Notes: generated from the letters alone by a model not told the origin. A stretch of 64,000 nt of DNA from Acidobacteria bacterium RIFCSPLOWO2_12_FULL_66_21 (GCA_001767455.1 MELC01000019.1:1-64000), one strand, 5' to 3'; positions 9,684 through 17,049 are shown, numbered from the stretch's first letter. Program-made: numbers and translations.

Positions 9684-9700
9684 ATACGGTATTACCGTAT
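9684..9700. promoter_or_regulatory. Operator-like palindrome between divergent GntR gene and catabolic operon
   Basis: ATACGGTATTACCGTAT is a perfect inverted repeat with 7-base arms and a 3-base centre. It lies in the only gap between the minus-strand operon (first gene starts at 9618) and the divergent FCD-type GntR gene. FCD-type GntR operators are typically short palindromes with a three-base centre, so autoregulation plus operon control is a natural inference. Confidence 0.65.
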
Positions 9701-10454
9701 GATCGTAGTGTCAAGCCATGCGCCCGCGGGCGCCGACACCCGGCTCCCCGTCGAGCGGTCCGTCGCCCCGCTGCGACGCCAGGTCGCCGAGCGACTCCGC
9801 CAGTCGATCATCGCGGGGCGCCTGCCCCCGGGCGCGCGGCTGATCGAGCGGGAACTGATCGCCTCGATGGGCGTGTCGCGGACGGTCATTCGCGAGACCC
9901 TCCGGGAGCTCGAGTCCGAAGGCCTCATCGCGATGATCCCCAACAAGGGACCGATCGTGCGCGAACTGACGCTGGCGGAAGCGACCGACCTCTATTCGAT
10001 TCGAGCGGTGCTCGAAGGCCTGGCCGCACGCCTCTTCGCCGCACGCGCGGACCCGTCCCACGTGGCCCGGCTGGCGCGCGCGCTCGACCTGACGGCGAAG
10101 GCGTACAAGAAGGGCGATCCCGCGCGCATCTTCGAGACCAAGGATGCGTTCTACGACGCGTTCTTCGAGGGCGCCGGCAGCGAGACGCTGTCCTTGATGA
10201 TCGGCACGCTCCACGGTCGAATCTCGCGCTGGCGGTCGCTCGGCCTCGGGCATCCGCGGCGCTCACCCTCCCGCTCGCGCGAGACCATCAGGAACCTGCG
10301 TGCCCTGGTCGCGGCGCTCAGGAAACGAGACCCCGACCTCGCCGAGCGGATCATCCGGCACGAGGTGACCCGCGCCGCGGCCGAGGTGACGCGCCTGCTG
10401 GCGGGGCCGGACGAAGAGTCGCTGGTGGACAGCCGCTCCATGAGACGACGGTAG
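9699..10454 (+). CDS. GntR-family transcriptional regulator, FadR/FCD subfamily
   Basis: About 251 residues: an N-terminal winged helix (PLRRQVAERLRQSIIAGRLPPGARLIERELIASMGVSRTVIRETLRELESEGLI) and a C-terminal all-helical FCD ligand-binding domain (TDLYSIRAVLEGLAARLFA onward). FCD regulators bind small carboxylates, often with a metal, and usually repress nearby catabolic genes. The gene is divergent from the operon at 334-9618. The start is uncertain: ATG 9699 overlaps the palindrome's last bases and would suggest an almost leaderless message; GTG 9708 is the alternative. A second FCD regulator heads the parallel cluster at 24793. Confidence 0.9.
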   Translation: MIVVSSHAPAGADTRLPVERSVAPLRRQVAERLRQSIIAGRLPPGARLIERELIASMGVSRTVIRETLRELESEGLIAMIPNKGPIVRELTLAEATDLYSIRAVLEGLAARLFAARADPSHVARLARALDLTAKAYKKGDPARIFETKDAFYDAFFEGAGSETLSLMIGTLHGRISRWRSLGLGHPRRSPSRSRETIRNLRALVAALRKRDPDLAERIIRHEVTRAAAEVTRLLAGPDEESLVDSRSMRRR

Positions 10455-10634
10455 ACGGTTTCGAGCCGGTGCAGCGGCGTCTCGGCTTCTGAGATCTGAA
10501 CCTCCGCTGTCGCGAACCCGAGCCGCTTGGCGCGGTTGCGGCACGGTGCCACGGCGAAAGGGCGTCGACGACCTCGTTTCGGCGTTCGGGGCTGATCAGG
10601 TCGGGGATTGAACCTTGGTTCAGTCCAAAGTCTG
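10455..10634 (-). other. Possible eroded coding remnant
   Basis: Read on the minus strand, two patches look protein-like but lie in different frames: one containing IPDLISPERRNEVVDALSPWH (about 10613-10550) and one containing NRAKRLGFATAEVQISEAE (about 10540-10485). The change of frame between them and the lack of a start codon suggest a decayed gene next to the HTH gene upstream. I do not recognise the family, and chance open frames in GC-rich DNA are a real alternative. Confidence 0.25.
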
Positions 10635-11207
10635 TCAGGAGACGGCCGCGCGCCCGACCGGCGAGTCGGCGTGCCGTTGCCGTCGCGTTTCAGACCGGTG
10701 CGACATCTGCCGCGCGCGTGCGCGAGGCTCCGGCCTGTCGAGAGATTCCCGCCGCTGGCGGTAGGCGTCGGCGGACGCTCGGCTGACGACCGTCACGTTT
10801 CCAATCCGGATCGCCTCGAGCGCGCCCTTCTCGATGGCTTTGTAGATGGCCGCACGGGTGATCCCTATCACGTCTGCCGTCTGGGCGACGCTGATCATCG
10901 ATGCATCCCGCGGTGCGGTGGGTCGCTCGTTCTCATGCTCCGGTGCGAGCACCAGACCCTGCCTGATGCCTGCGCGAGTCGCGATGTCCCGCGCGACGAG
11001 GTAGAGCGGCGATTCCACGACCCGGCGATCGATCCGGTCTCTGCCATGGAGCGCCGGCGACCCCGGGCCGATGGCGGCGCGGTACACCTCGAAGTAGCTC
11101 ACGTCCTGCCGGGCCATCTTCTGGAGGTCGGCCAGGAACGCCTTCTGGCGCGCGTTGCACTCGACGAGGTCGACGCGGCGCCCATCAAGCAGGCGGTGAC
11201 TCTTCAT
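10635..11207 (-). CDS. Helix-turn-helix (excisionase/MerR-like) DNA-binding protein
   Basis: A 190-residue protein. The C-terminal half carries an excisionase-type winged HTH: ISVAQTADVIGITRAAIYKAIEKGALEAIRIGNVTVVSRASADAYRQRR. The N-terminal half (about residues 1-100) is not recognised. The ATG at 11207 is supported by AAGGAGTG six bases upstream. A good promoter and three copies of the half-site GGTTGA/TCAACC lie just upstream, suggesting autoregulation. The gene sits in a zone of toxin-antitoxin remnants, so a plausible role is the regulator or antitoxin of a module whose partner has decayed (see the remnant downstream). A phage-type excisionase is less likely since no integrase is seen. 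Confidence 0.75.
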   Translation of the reverse strand: MKSHRLLDGRRVDLVECNARQKAFLADLQKMARQDVSYFEVYRAAIGPGSPALHGRDRIDRRVVESPLYLVARDIATRAGIRQGLVLAPEHENERPTAPRDASMISVAQTADVIGITRAAIYKAIEKGALEAIRIGNVTVVSRASADAYRQRRESLDRPEPRARARQMSHRSETRRQRHADSPVGRAAVS

Positions 11208-11228
11208 GCGCACACTCCTTGCCGACTC

Positions 11229-11278
11229 GACGGTTGACAATGTGATAGTACGTTTATGGTTGAATATTATCAACCGTC
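11229..11278 (-). promoter_or_regulatory. Promoter and repeated half-sites upstream of the HTH gene
   Basis: On the minus strand TTGATA (11273-11268) and TACTAT (11250-11245) are separated by exactly 17 bases, a good sigma-70-type promoter for the HTH gene starting at 11207. It is overlaid by GGTTGA-N6-TCAACC (11258-11275), and the right arm also pairs with a distant copy: GACGGTTGA (11229-11237) against TCAACCGTC (11270-11278), 9 of 9. Three half-sites flanking -35 and -10 suggest a repressor site. Confidence 0.6.
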
Positions 11279-11324
11279 GTGGTGAGGAGCTTCACGATGT
11301 CCGCCAGAAGCGTGGCTGAATCGG

Positions 11325-11789
11325 TCATGAGGCGCCGAGAGCGCCCTTGACGGCGCGAATGGAGAGGAACATGGGCGTCGGTGCAGGCCGCGCGTCCGAT
11401 CGGCCCTCGACCGCGTCGACCTTGACGAACCCGTACTTCGCGTAGAAGGCGGACGCGTCGGGCTTGGCATCGACGATGACGCCAACGCACCCGTAGTCGT
11501 CCGCCATCCCGAGGGTGAGCTGGAGCACGAAGCGAAGGAGCTGAACGCCGAGTCCCTGGCCCTGCGCCGGCTGATCCACCCCAAGCCGCGCGTCGCCGGA
11601 CTTCCTCTTCACGACGAGCTTCGGATGAATGACGATGTCCGCCGGCAGTTCCTGAAGAGCCTGGAGATGGTGGCGGAGGGCCTGCTCGACAAGGTGGCCC
11701 TTCTTCACGCCTGTCGCGCGGACGTGCCGCTCGAGCAGTTCCTTGGTCGTCCGAGAGACGAGGGCCGAGATCTGCGTTTCGTCCTCCAT
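11325..11789 (-). CDS. Ribbon-helix-helix domain fused to a truncated GNAT acetyltransferase
   Basis: A 154-residue chimera. Residues 1 to about 63 look like an RHH antitoxin with its usual tail (TKELLERHVRATGVKKGHLVEQALRHH, then ELPADIVIHPKLVVKRKSG). From about residue 65 the protein is the C-terminal half of a TacT-like GNAT toxin: LGVDQPAQGQGLGVQLL (acetyl-CoA loop QxxGxG), then VDAKPDASAFYAKYGF. The first beta-strands of the GNAT fold are missing. RHH and GNAT normally form separate antitoxin and toxin genes, so an internal deletion joining the two is the simplest explanation. The ATG at 11789 follows GAGGGACC and a promoter with an overlapping inverted repeat. Confidence 0.72.
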   Translation of the reverse strand: MEDETQISALVSRTTKELLERHVRATGVKKGHLVEQALRHHLQALQELPADIVIHPKLVVKRKSGDARLGVDQPAQGQGLGVQLLRFVLQLTLGMADDYGCVGVIVDAKPDASAFYAKYGFVKVDAVEGRSDARPAPTPMFLSIRAVKGALGAS

Positions 11790-11803
11790 GGTCCCTCAAA
11801 AAT

Positions 11804-11832
11804 AATCTACAGTTCTGTATGGATGGCGTCAA
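11804..11832 (-). promoter_or_regulatory. Promoter with embedded inverted repeat for the RHH-GNAT gene
   Basis: On the minus strand TTGACG (11832-11827) and TAGATT (11809-11804) are 17 bases apart. The spacer and -10 contain TACAG-TT-CTGTA (11808-11819 on the plus strand), a perfect inverted repeat with a two-base centre. Toxin-antitoxin operons are usually autoregulated by the RHH antitoxin binding such sites. Confidence 0.55.
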
Positions 11833-11909
11833 CCCGCAGGTCGCAGCTGGGCCGCGCTTCCGGTCGTGGGTGTTGCACGCGCCCCGGCAGACGATGGTAA
11901 AGTCAGGTC

Positions 11910-12620
11910 GTGAACCCCGACATCGAACCGTTGGACGTGCCGATGTACTCCCAGGCTATGGCGTCCCGTCTGGTGGGCCTGGACTCCGGCCGGGTCAGGC
12001 GCTGGCTCCAAGGGTATGAGTACACCTACGCGCCGAGGACGAGCGCAGCGAAGGGCCGCCGCCGGCAGCCTCCTCTCGTGCGCAGACGCGGAGCTCTCGG
12101 GTCGCGATATGCCTCCTTCGTGGATCTCATGGATCTGCTCTTCGTGAAGAAGTTCGTCGAGCACGGAATCTCCGTCCAGAGATTGCGCAAGGCCCTCGAA
12201 GAAGCCGTAGACCTGACCGGGGATCGCCATTTCGCACAGCGGCGGTTCTGGACTGACGGCCGGAAGATATATCTCCAGATCAAGGACAAGCCCGCTGAAG
12301 CGCTGCTCGAGCTCCTGTCCGGAGGGCAGTGGGTGATCGCCCCGATCATCAAGCAAGTTGCGCATCAGATCGAGTTCGATGCAATCACGGGTCTTTCAAA
12401 GAGGTGGTTTCCGCTCGGCAAGGACCGATCCGTGGTTGTGGACCCGAGCGTGGCGTTCGGCGCGCCAACGATCGCGGGACGGGGAGTCCAGACAGCCAAC
12501 GTATTCGACCTCTACGAGGGCGAGGAACGCAACATCGGGCGCGTCTCGGCTTGGCTCGATCTTCCACCGGAAGCGGTTCGAAACGCCGTCGAGTTCGAAC
12601 AGGCTCTCGCCGCTGCATGA
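11910..12620 (+). CDS. DUF433-domain protein, likely antitoxin
   Basis: A 236-residue protein with an N-terminal DNA-binding region (PMYSQAMASRLVGLDSGRVRRWLQGYEYTYAP, resembling a MerR-like helix-turn-helix) and a C-terminal DUF433 domain (VVVDPSVAFGAPTIAGRGVQTANVFDLYEGEERNIGRVSAWLDLPPEAVRNAVEFE). DUF433 proteins are typical antitoxins paired with DUF5615 PIN-like toxins, and the next overlapping gene is such a toxin, though broken. The GTG at 11910 is the longest start; ATG 11943 would keep all recognised domains. It is divergent from the RHH-GNAT gene. Confidence 0.82.
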   Translation: MNPDIEPLDVPMYSQAMASRLVGLDSGRVRRWLQGYEYTYAPRTSAAKGRRRQPPLVRRRGALGSRYASFVDLMDLLFVKKFVEHGISVQRLRKALEEAVDLTGDRHFAQRRFWTDGRKIYLQIKDKPAEALLELLSGGQWVIAPIIKQVAHQIEFDAITGLSKRWFPLGKDRSVVVDPSVAFGAPTIAGRGVQTANVFDLYEGEERNIGRVSAWLDLPPEAVRNAVEFEQALAAA

Positions 12621-12984
12621 GATTCTTTGTCGACAACAATCTCAGCCCGAAGCTGGCGCGCGGGATGGCGGCCTTCGGAGAAGACGTGACGCATCTGCAG
12701 GATCATTACCCTGTTGACGCGAAGGACACGGACTCGGTCGAGACGAGTGGATTCTGTTGACCCGCGACGATGTTGCTTGATGGCGCCGAGTTCGGCAGGT
12801 CTGAACCGGACCCTGTCGAGTCGGTGCGTTCTTTCTCGGAGGAAAAGAGCGCTCGCGCTGGGAACTCATTCAGCAGGTCGTCAGAAACTGGCCGCGTATG
12901 AATGAGCTGGCCGAGAAGACTGTCAGGCCCTTTGCCTTCCGCGTGCCTCCGCAAGGCACCGCGATTCACCGACTGACGCTTTGA
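12617..12984 (+). pseudogene. Frameshifted DUF5615 PIN-like toxin
   Basis: The ATG at 12617 overlaps the DUF433 stop (ATGA), as in intact modules. The first part (MRFFVDNNLSPKLARGMAAFGEDVTHLQDHYP) is a normal DUF5615 start but the frame ends at 12760. The neighbouring frame continues the family sequence (WILLTRDDVA), and a third frame carries the C-terminus (AFFLGGKERSRWELIQQVVRNWP... through AFRVPPQGTAIHRLTL, stop at 12982-12984). At least two frameshifts and an internal stop therefore inactivate it. The residual 47-residue open frame is unlikely to be a functional nuclease. Confidence 0.78.
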
Positions 12985-13164
12985 GATTCTGGCCCTTCGA
13001 GCTTGATGCGCACACCCGGAGCGGAGCAGAACACGATCGGTTCGAGGAACGGCGACCGCTTGACCCGTGGCATGGCTGCGGATACAGTGCCGCCGTTCAT
13101 ACACTGGTGTACACGTGGGCCGCGTACGCCCCGTGAAGAGACCCTGACAACCTGGTGGGAGGCG
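12985..13164 (+). other. Intergenic region with possible promoter element
   Basis: No gene seen. An inverted repeat TACAC-TG-GTGTA lies near 13099-13110, about 55 bases before the hydrolase remnant. It may be what is left of that gene's regulatory region. The Arg-rich open frame overlapping this stretch has no ribosome binding site. Confidence 0.35.
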
Positions 13165-13392
13165 ATGACGCGCACGTATCGAGGTCTCGTCGCGTTGGCT
13201 TTCGGACTGTGTCTCGCGGGCGCCGGGCAGCCCCCGGCACAGGGCCGGCCGGGCGGCGTCGGACCCAACGGTGAAGTGGACGGACTCTCGGCCAAGTTCG
13301 TGGACGTCAACGGTGTCCGCACCCGCTATTTCGAGACTTTCATCGACGCATGGAACCGCCAGCCGGCTGCCGCGCGGCGCGGGAGGCAGTAA
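13165..13392 (+). pseudogene. N-terminal fragment of an exported alpha/beta hydrolase
   Basis: A 75-residue open frame with a signal peptide (MTRTYRGLVALAFGLCLAGAGQPPAQG) followed by GPNGEVDGLSAKFVDVNGVRTRYFE. This closely matches the start of the intact hydrolase at 37791 (GPDGSIDGLTARFVDVGGIRTRYYD) in spacing and sequence. Similarity stops immediately after RTRYFE, just before the catalytic core would begin, and the frame ends 17 residues later. The nucleophile, acid and His are all missing. I read it as a paralogue truncated by deletion or recombination at about 13335, next to the maturase gene. Confidence 0.68.
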
Positions 13393-13430
13393 TCCAGGCG
13401 AGCGCCGTGCCGGATGGAGGATTCAGGAAC

Positions 13431-14579
13431 ATGGCCAGGGACCCTCGCGAATTCCAGGTGTTCGCGAAACCGGCTGGCGCCCTCTGCAATCTGGACTGTC
13501 ACTACTGCTACTACCTCGCAAAGCAGGATCTCTACCCCGACCGGCCGTCGCCTCGCATGCCTGACCGCCTGCTGGAGGAGTACATCGTCCAGCATCTCGA
13601 CGCCTCCTCGGGCAGCCAGGCCGCCAATTTCTCCTGGCATGGCGGCGAGCCGACCGTCCTGGGGCTGGACTATTTCCGCAGGATCGTCGCGCTTCAGCGC
13701 AAGCACCAGCGACCGGGCCTGCCCGTCACCAACGGCGTGCAGACCAACGGCTGCCTCCTCGACGAGGACTGGTGCCGCTTTCTTGCGGCCGAGGGCTTCA
13801 GCGTCGGCCTCAGTCTGGATGGTCCAGAGGACCTGCACGATGGTTACCGCGTCACCAAGGGGGGAAAACCGACCCACAAACTAGCCGTCCGCGCGTTCAG
13901 GCTTCTGCGCCGGCACCGGATTTCGTGCGACATCCTGTGCGTGCTTCACGACAAGAACGTCGGGCATCCCACGTCGGTCTACCGGTACCTGAAGGACATC
14001 GGCGCTCGACACATCGCGTTTCTCCCCGTCGTCGAGCCGATGCGAGACGGGACGGTCGGTCCACACACCGTGGCGGCCGCCGCATACGGCGCGTTTCTGT
14101 GCGCCGTCTTCGACGAATGGGTGCAGCAGGATGTCGGGAAGATCACCGTCCAGATCTTCGAGGAGACCGCCAGGCCCGCACGCCGGATGGATCATTCATT
14201 GTGTATCTTCCGGAGGACCTGCGGCGACATCCCGGTCGTCGAACACAACGGGGATTTCTACTGTTGCGATCACTACGTGGACCCGCCGCACCGCCTGGGG
14301 AACATCCAGCAGACCCGGCTGGTCGAACTGCTCGAGAGCCCCGCGCAGCGAGCCTTCGGCCAGGCCAAGCTGGACACGTTGCCCCGCTACTGCCGGACGT
14401 GCGAGGTCCGGGCCATGTGCAACGGCGGGTGCCCCAAGGACCGCTTCATCAGGACTCCGGACGGCGAGGCAGGCCTGAACTACCTCTGTGCCGGATACAA
14501 GCGCTTCTTCAACCACTGCCTGCAGTACGCGCTCGAATCACGTCGCCCGCGCCACCCAGCCCGCCGCCCGCACGCCTGA
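13431..14579 (+). CDS. Radical SAM/SPASM protein, anaerobic sulfatase-maturase type
   Basis: A 382-residue radical SAM enzyme. The SAM-binding cluster motif is CNLDCHYCYY (Cys19, Cys23, Cys26). NFSWHGGEPTVLGLDYF and VTNGVQTNGCLLD are typical of anSME. The C-terminal SPASM region binds auxiliary clusters through CGDIPVVEHNGDFYCCDHYVDP and CRTCEVRAMCNGGCPKDR. Such enzymes oxidise an active-site Cys or Ser of type I sulfatases to formylglycine. No sulfatase is present in the window, so the client must be elsewhere or another substrate is used. The ATG at 13431 (MARDPREFQVFAKP) matches the family N-terminus; upstream sequence has no similarity. Confidence 0.9.
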   Translation: MARDPREFQVFAKPAGALCNLDCHYCYYLAKQDLYPDRPSPRMPDRLLEEYIVQHLDASSGSQAANFSWHGGEPTVLGLDYFRRIVALQRKHQRPGLPVTNGVQTNGCLLDEDWCRFLAAEGFSVGLSLDGPEDLHDGYRVTKGGKPTHKLAVRAFRLLRRHRISCDILCVLHDKNVGHPTSVYRYLKDIGARHIAFLPVVEPMRDGTVGPHTVAAAAYGAFLCAVFDEWVQQDVGKITVQIFEETARPARRMDHSLCIFRRTCGDIPVVEHNGDFYCCDHYVDPPHRLGNIQQTRLVELLESPAQRAFGQAKLDTLPRYCRTCEVRAMCNGGCPKDRFIRTPDGEAGLNYLCAGYKRFFNHCLQYALESRRPRHPARRPHA

Positions 14580-14619
14580 ATCGGCCAACCTCGACCCTCG
14601 CGCCGAAACGAACCTGGAT

Positions 14620-15480
14620 CTACCCGCCCAGGTACTTCTTGAAGAAGGCGAGGGTGCGGCCCCAGGCAAGGGTGGCCGCCTCCTTGTTGTAGCGCGCCGC
14701 GTTCGTGTCGTTGTTGAACGCGTGGTTCGCCCCTTCGTAGATGTACAGCTCGTACGGCTTCTTGTTCGCCTTGAGCGCGGTCTCGTAGTCGGCGATGCCC
14801 GCATTGATGCGCTGGTCGAGCGATCCGTAGTGCAACAGGAGCGGCGCGGTGATTTTCGGCACGTCCGCCGCGGGGATCTGCATGCCGTAGTACGCCACGG
14901 CGGCATTGAGCGACGTGCCCGCGGCGGCCAGCCGGTTCACCAGGCCCCCACCCCAGCAGAAGCCGACGACACCGACCTTGCCGTTCGACTCCGCATGGCC
15001 CGCCAGAAACGGCACCGTGGCGGTCAGGCGGGCGGCGGTCTCGGCCGCGTCCAGCTTCCCGATCAGTTCGATGGCCTTCGCCTCGTCGGGCGGTGTGCCG
15101 CCGGAGGGCGACAGCATGTCGGGCGCCAGGGCCAGGAAGCCCTCCACCGCCAGCCGCCGCGCGACATCCTGGATGTGGGGGTTCAGGCCGCGGTTCTCGT
15201 GGATGACAATCACGGCCGGGTGCTTCCTGCCGCCCGTCGGCCGCGCCAGATAGCCGGACATCCTGGCGCCGCCGGCATCGTATTCCACCCGGCCGGTCAC
15301 CAGGCGATCGTCGGTCTCGGCGATGGTCTGCGCGAGGGCGTAGTTGTTCTCGAGCAAGGGCAGCAGCGTCAGCGCCGCCACGGTGCTCCCGGCGAGCTTC
15401 GTCAGCCGGTCGAGGAACTCCCGGCGACTCGCGCCACCATGGACGTAGTCGTCGTACAGATCGATCAGCTTCTGGTCCAT
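14620..15480 (-). CDS. Dienelactone hydrolase family protein, exported or anchored
   Basis: A 286-residue alpha/beta hydrolase. After an N-terminal segment with a Tat-like SRREFLDRL and a hydrophobic stretch (TVAALTLLPLL), the catalytic domain shows the dienelactone-hydrolase layout: HENRGLNPHIQDVARRLA, the Cys nucleophile in GFCWGGG, acid in YGSLDQRI and His in GANHAFNND. The ATG at 15480 is preceded by GAGGAGGG. It lies 20 bases downstream of the M24-family gene, so the two probably form a two-gene unit. The long open frame running upstream through that gene is an antiparallel-frame artefact. The substrate is unknown. Confidence 0.88.
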   Translation of the reverse strand: MDQKLIDLYDDYVHGGASRREFLDRLTKLAGSTVAALTLLPLLENNYALAQTIAETDDRLVTGRVEYDAGGARMSGYLARPTGGRKHPAVIVIHENRGLNPHIQDVARRLAVEGFLALAPDMLSPSGGTPPDEAKAIELIGKLDAAETAARLTATVPFLAGHAESNGKVGVVGFCWGGGLVNRLAAAGTSLNAAVAYYGMQIPAADVPKITAPLLLHYGSLDQRINAGIADYETALKANKKPYELYIYEGANHAFNNDTNAARYNKEAATLAWGRTLAFFKKYLGG

Positions 15481-15500
15481 GCGGTCTTCCCTCCTCGCAA

Positions 15501-16958
15501 TTAACCGTGCGTGGCGATCGGCACGATCGCGCGCGTGCCAAGACGCACCGCGCCTTTCTCCGTCACCAGGATCGACTCGCCCACCTGCACCGGGCGGTTC
15601 TTCTCGCCGACATCCTTCGTCTTCGCGCGATCGAGCGTCACGGCCGGCTTGAAGTCGAACGTGTGCCCCGGCTGCATGACGACGAGGTAGTCCTCGGCCG
15701 ACTGCCGCGGCCGCGACAGGAAGCCCAGACCGCCGCCGTGGGTGTTGAGGCCGCTGCCCCTCTCGCCGAATTCCTTCATCGTCTTCTCGTTGTTCGCCAG
15801 GAAGTCGCCGTACGTCGTCTTGCCTGGCTGTATGAACGCAACGGCCCGATCGATCACCTTGGCCAGCAGCTCGACGGCCGTGTGGTAGTACTCGTACCCG
15901 GGCGTCGCGCGCGTGCCGACGAAGAACGCGTGGTTGATCTGGCTGCCGTAGCCCTGGCATGCCGAGCTGATTTCCTGGTTGCAGATCTGACCGGCGCGCA
16001 CGGGGTGATCCGTCGGCTCGCCCAGCGTCATGTTGCCGCCGCCGTCGAGGCCGAGCGAGCAGCGAATGACATCCTCTCCGGCGCCGCGGTACATCGTCTC
16101 GAAGCACGCCCACCACAGATCCGCCAGGCGCGTCGCTCCGTTGCGGGCGGCAGCCATCGCCGCGGCGATCCCCTGCTCGTTGAGCGACACCGCCTTGCGG
16201 ATGACGTCCTGCTCCTCGGGACCCTTCGACATCGACGCGTCCTCGATCGGACCGGTGTCGTTGCCGGCCTGCGGCGGAAACTGGTCGATGGGCAGGAAGA
16301 CGACGCCGGACAGCGCGCTCTTGAGACGCTCGAACCACGTAGCCGACACCAGGCCCTCGGGATCGAAGCGGCTGCCTTTGAGCTTTGCCACGCCGATGCG
16401 CATGCCCGGCCGGTTGTAGCCCTCGGCCGCCAGCAGCTTCGCCAGTGCTTCCGACCCGGACTCGGCCTTGAGCACCAGTTTGCCGTCGGACAGCCAGTTG
16501 CCTCCCCTGAGCCGTCGCGTCCATTCCTCCACGTGCCGCGCACCGCTGATGTGGGCGACGACGGGTCTGGCCGGATCCCGGGGGAAGAAAAGTTCGGGCG
16601 CCGATTGTGAGTACTTCTGAATGACGATCTGGGTGAGATAGCGCGCGTTGTTGCCCAGCGCGTCGCTGCCGGCGGTGATGATGGCGTCGAGGTTCCATTG
16701 CGGCTTCGCCATGTTCGCGCGCACCGCCGCCCATCGCCGGTTGCGCTCGGCGAGCGAGAAGACAGGGGTGGGCACGGTAAAGGCCGCCCGCGCCACCTGC
16801 GGCTGCGCGTCGCTCTCGGCGGCTGTCACTGCGTGCTCGGGCGCCGTCGCTGCAGCGGAGGCGGCCGCCAACGGCAGGCCCACGCCCGCGGCCGCCGCTC
16901 GCTGCAACATCCGCCGTCGCGAGAAGCCCGCGTCGCCGCCGTGCTTCATTCGGGTCAT
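15501..16958 (-). CDS. Tat-exported M24-family (Xaa-Pro peptidase/creatinase fold) protein with degenerate metal site
   Basis: A 485-residue protein with a twin-arginine signal (SRRRMLQRAAAAGVG, Ala-rich h-region), a creatinase-N-like domain and a C-terminal pita-bread domain. The region matching the two metal Asp residues reads NQEISSACQGYGSQINHAF, giving Glu and Gln where Asp and Asp are expected. The His is kept (NTHGGGLGF), the PGMxFxxEP motif is PGHTFDFKP, and the last Glu is probably kept in GESILVTEKG. It is therefore unlikely to be a normal di-metal aminopeptidase, and a creatinase-like or non-hydrolytic role is possible. The ATG at 16958 follows ACAGGAGACCAC. It leads the unit with the dienelactone hydrolase. 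Confidence 0.83.
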   Translation of the reverse strand: MTRMKHGGDAGFSRRRMLQRAAAAGVGLPLAAASAAATAPEHAVTAAESDAQPQVARAAFTVPTPVFSLAERNRRWAAVRANMAKPQWNLDAIITAGSDALGNNARYLTQIVIQKYSQSAPELFFPRDPARPVVAHISGARHVEEWTRRLRGGNWLSDGKLVLKAESGSEALAKLLAAEGYNRPGMRIGVAKLKGSRFDPEGLVSATWFERLKSALSGVVFLPIDQFPPQAGNDTGPIEDASMSKGPEEQDVIRKAVSLNEQGIAAAMAAARNGATRLADLWWACFETMYRGAGEDVIRCSLGLDGGGNMTLGEPTDHPVRAGQICNQEISSACQGYGSQINHAFFVGTRATPGYEYYHTAVELLAKVIDRAVAFIQPGKTTYGDFLANNEKTMKEFGERGSGLNTHGGGLGFLSRPRQSAEDYLVVMQPGHTFDFKPAVTLDRAKTKDVGEKNRPVQVGESILVTEKGAVRLGTRAIVPIATHG

Positions 16959-17019
16959 GTGGTCTCCTGTCTTGCGCGGTCGCCACGCGCGGCGTCGCAG
17001 GCCTGCCGAATCACGTGCG

Positions 17020-17025
17020 TATACT
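17020..17025 (+). promoter_or_regulatory. Possible -10 element for the membrane/TPR gene
   Basis: TATACT stands out in a GC-rich stretch 25 bases before the proposed TTG start. No good -35 is visible at 16-18 bases. Confidence 0.3.
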
Positions 17026-17049
17026 ACGCCTTCTGGCCTCGTATCTCCC

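Noticed and set aside
10635-11207. Phage excisionase and an integrated prophage
   Set aside because: No integrase, attachment repeats or phage structural genes occur nearby; the HTH is shared by many non-phage regulators and antitoxins.
12617-12760. A functional 47-residue toxin gene
   Set aside because: The downstream frames carry the rest of the DUF5615 domain, so this is the first piece of a broken gene rather than a complete small protein.
14620-16986. A 788-residue fusion of dienelactone hydrolase with an upstream domain
   Set aside because: The upstream half is an alternative frame of the M24 gene and is Arg/Gly-rich nonsense; ATG 15480 has a strong ribosome binding site.
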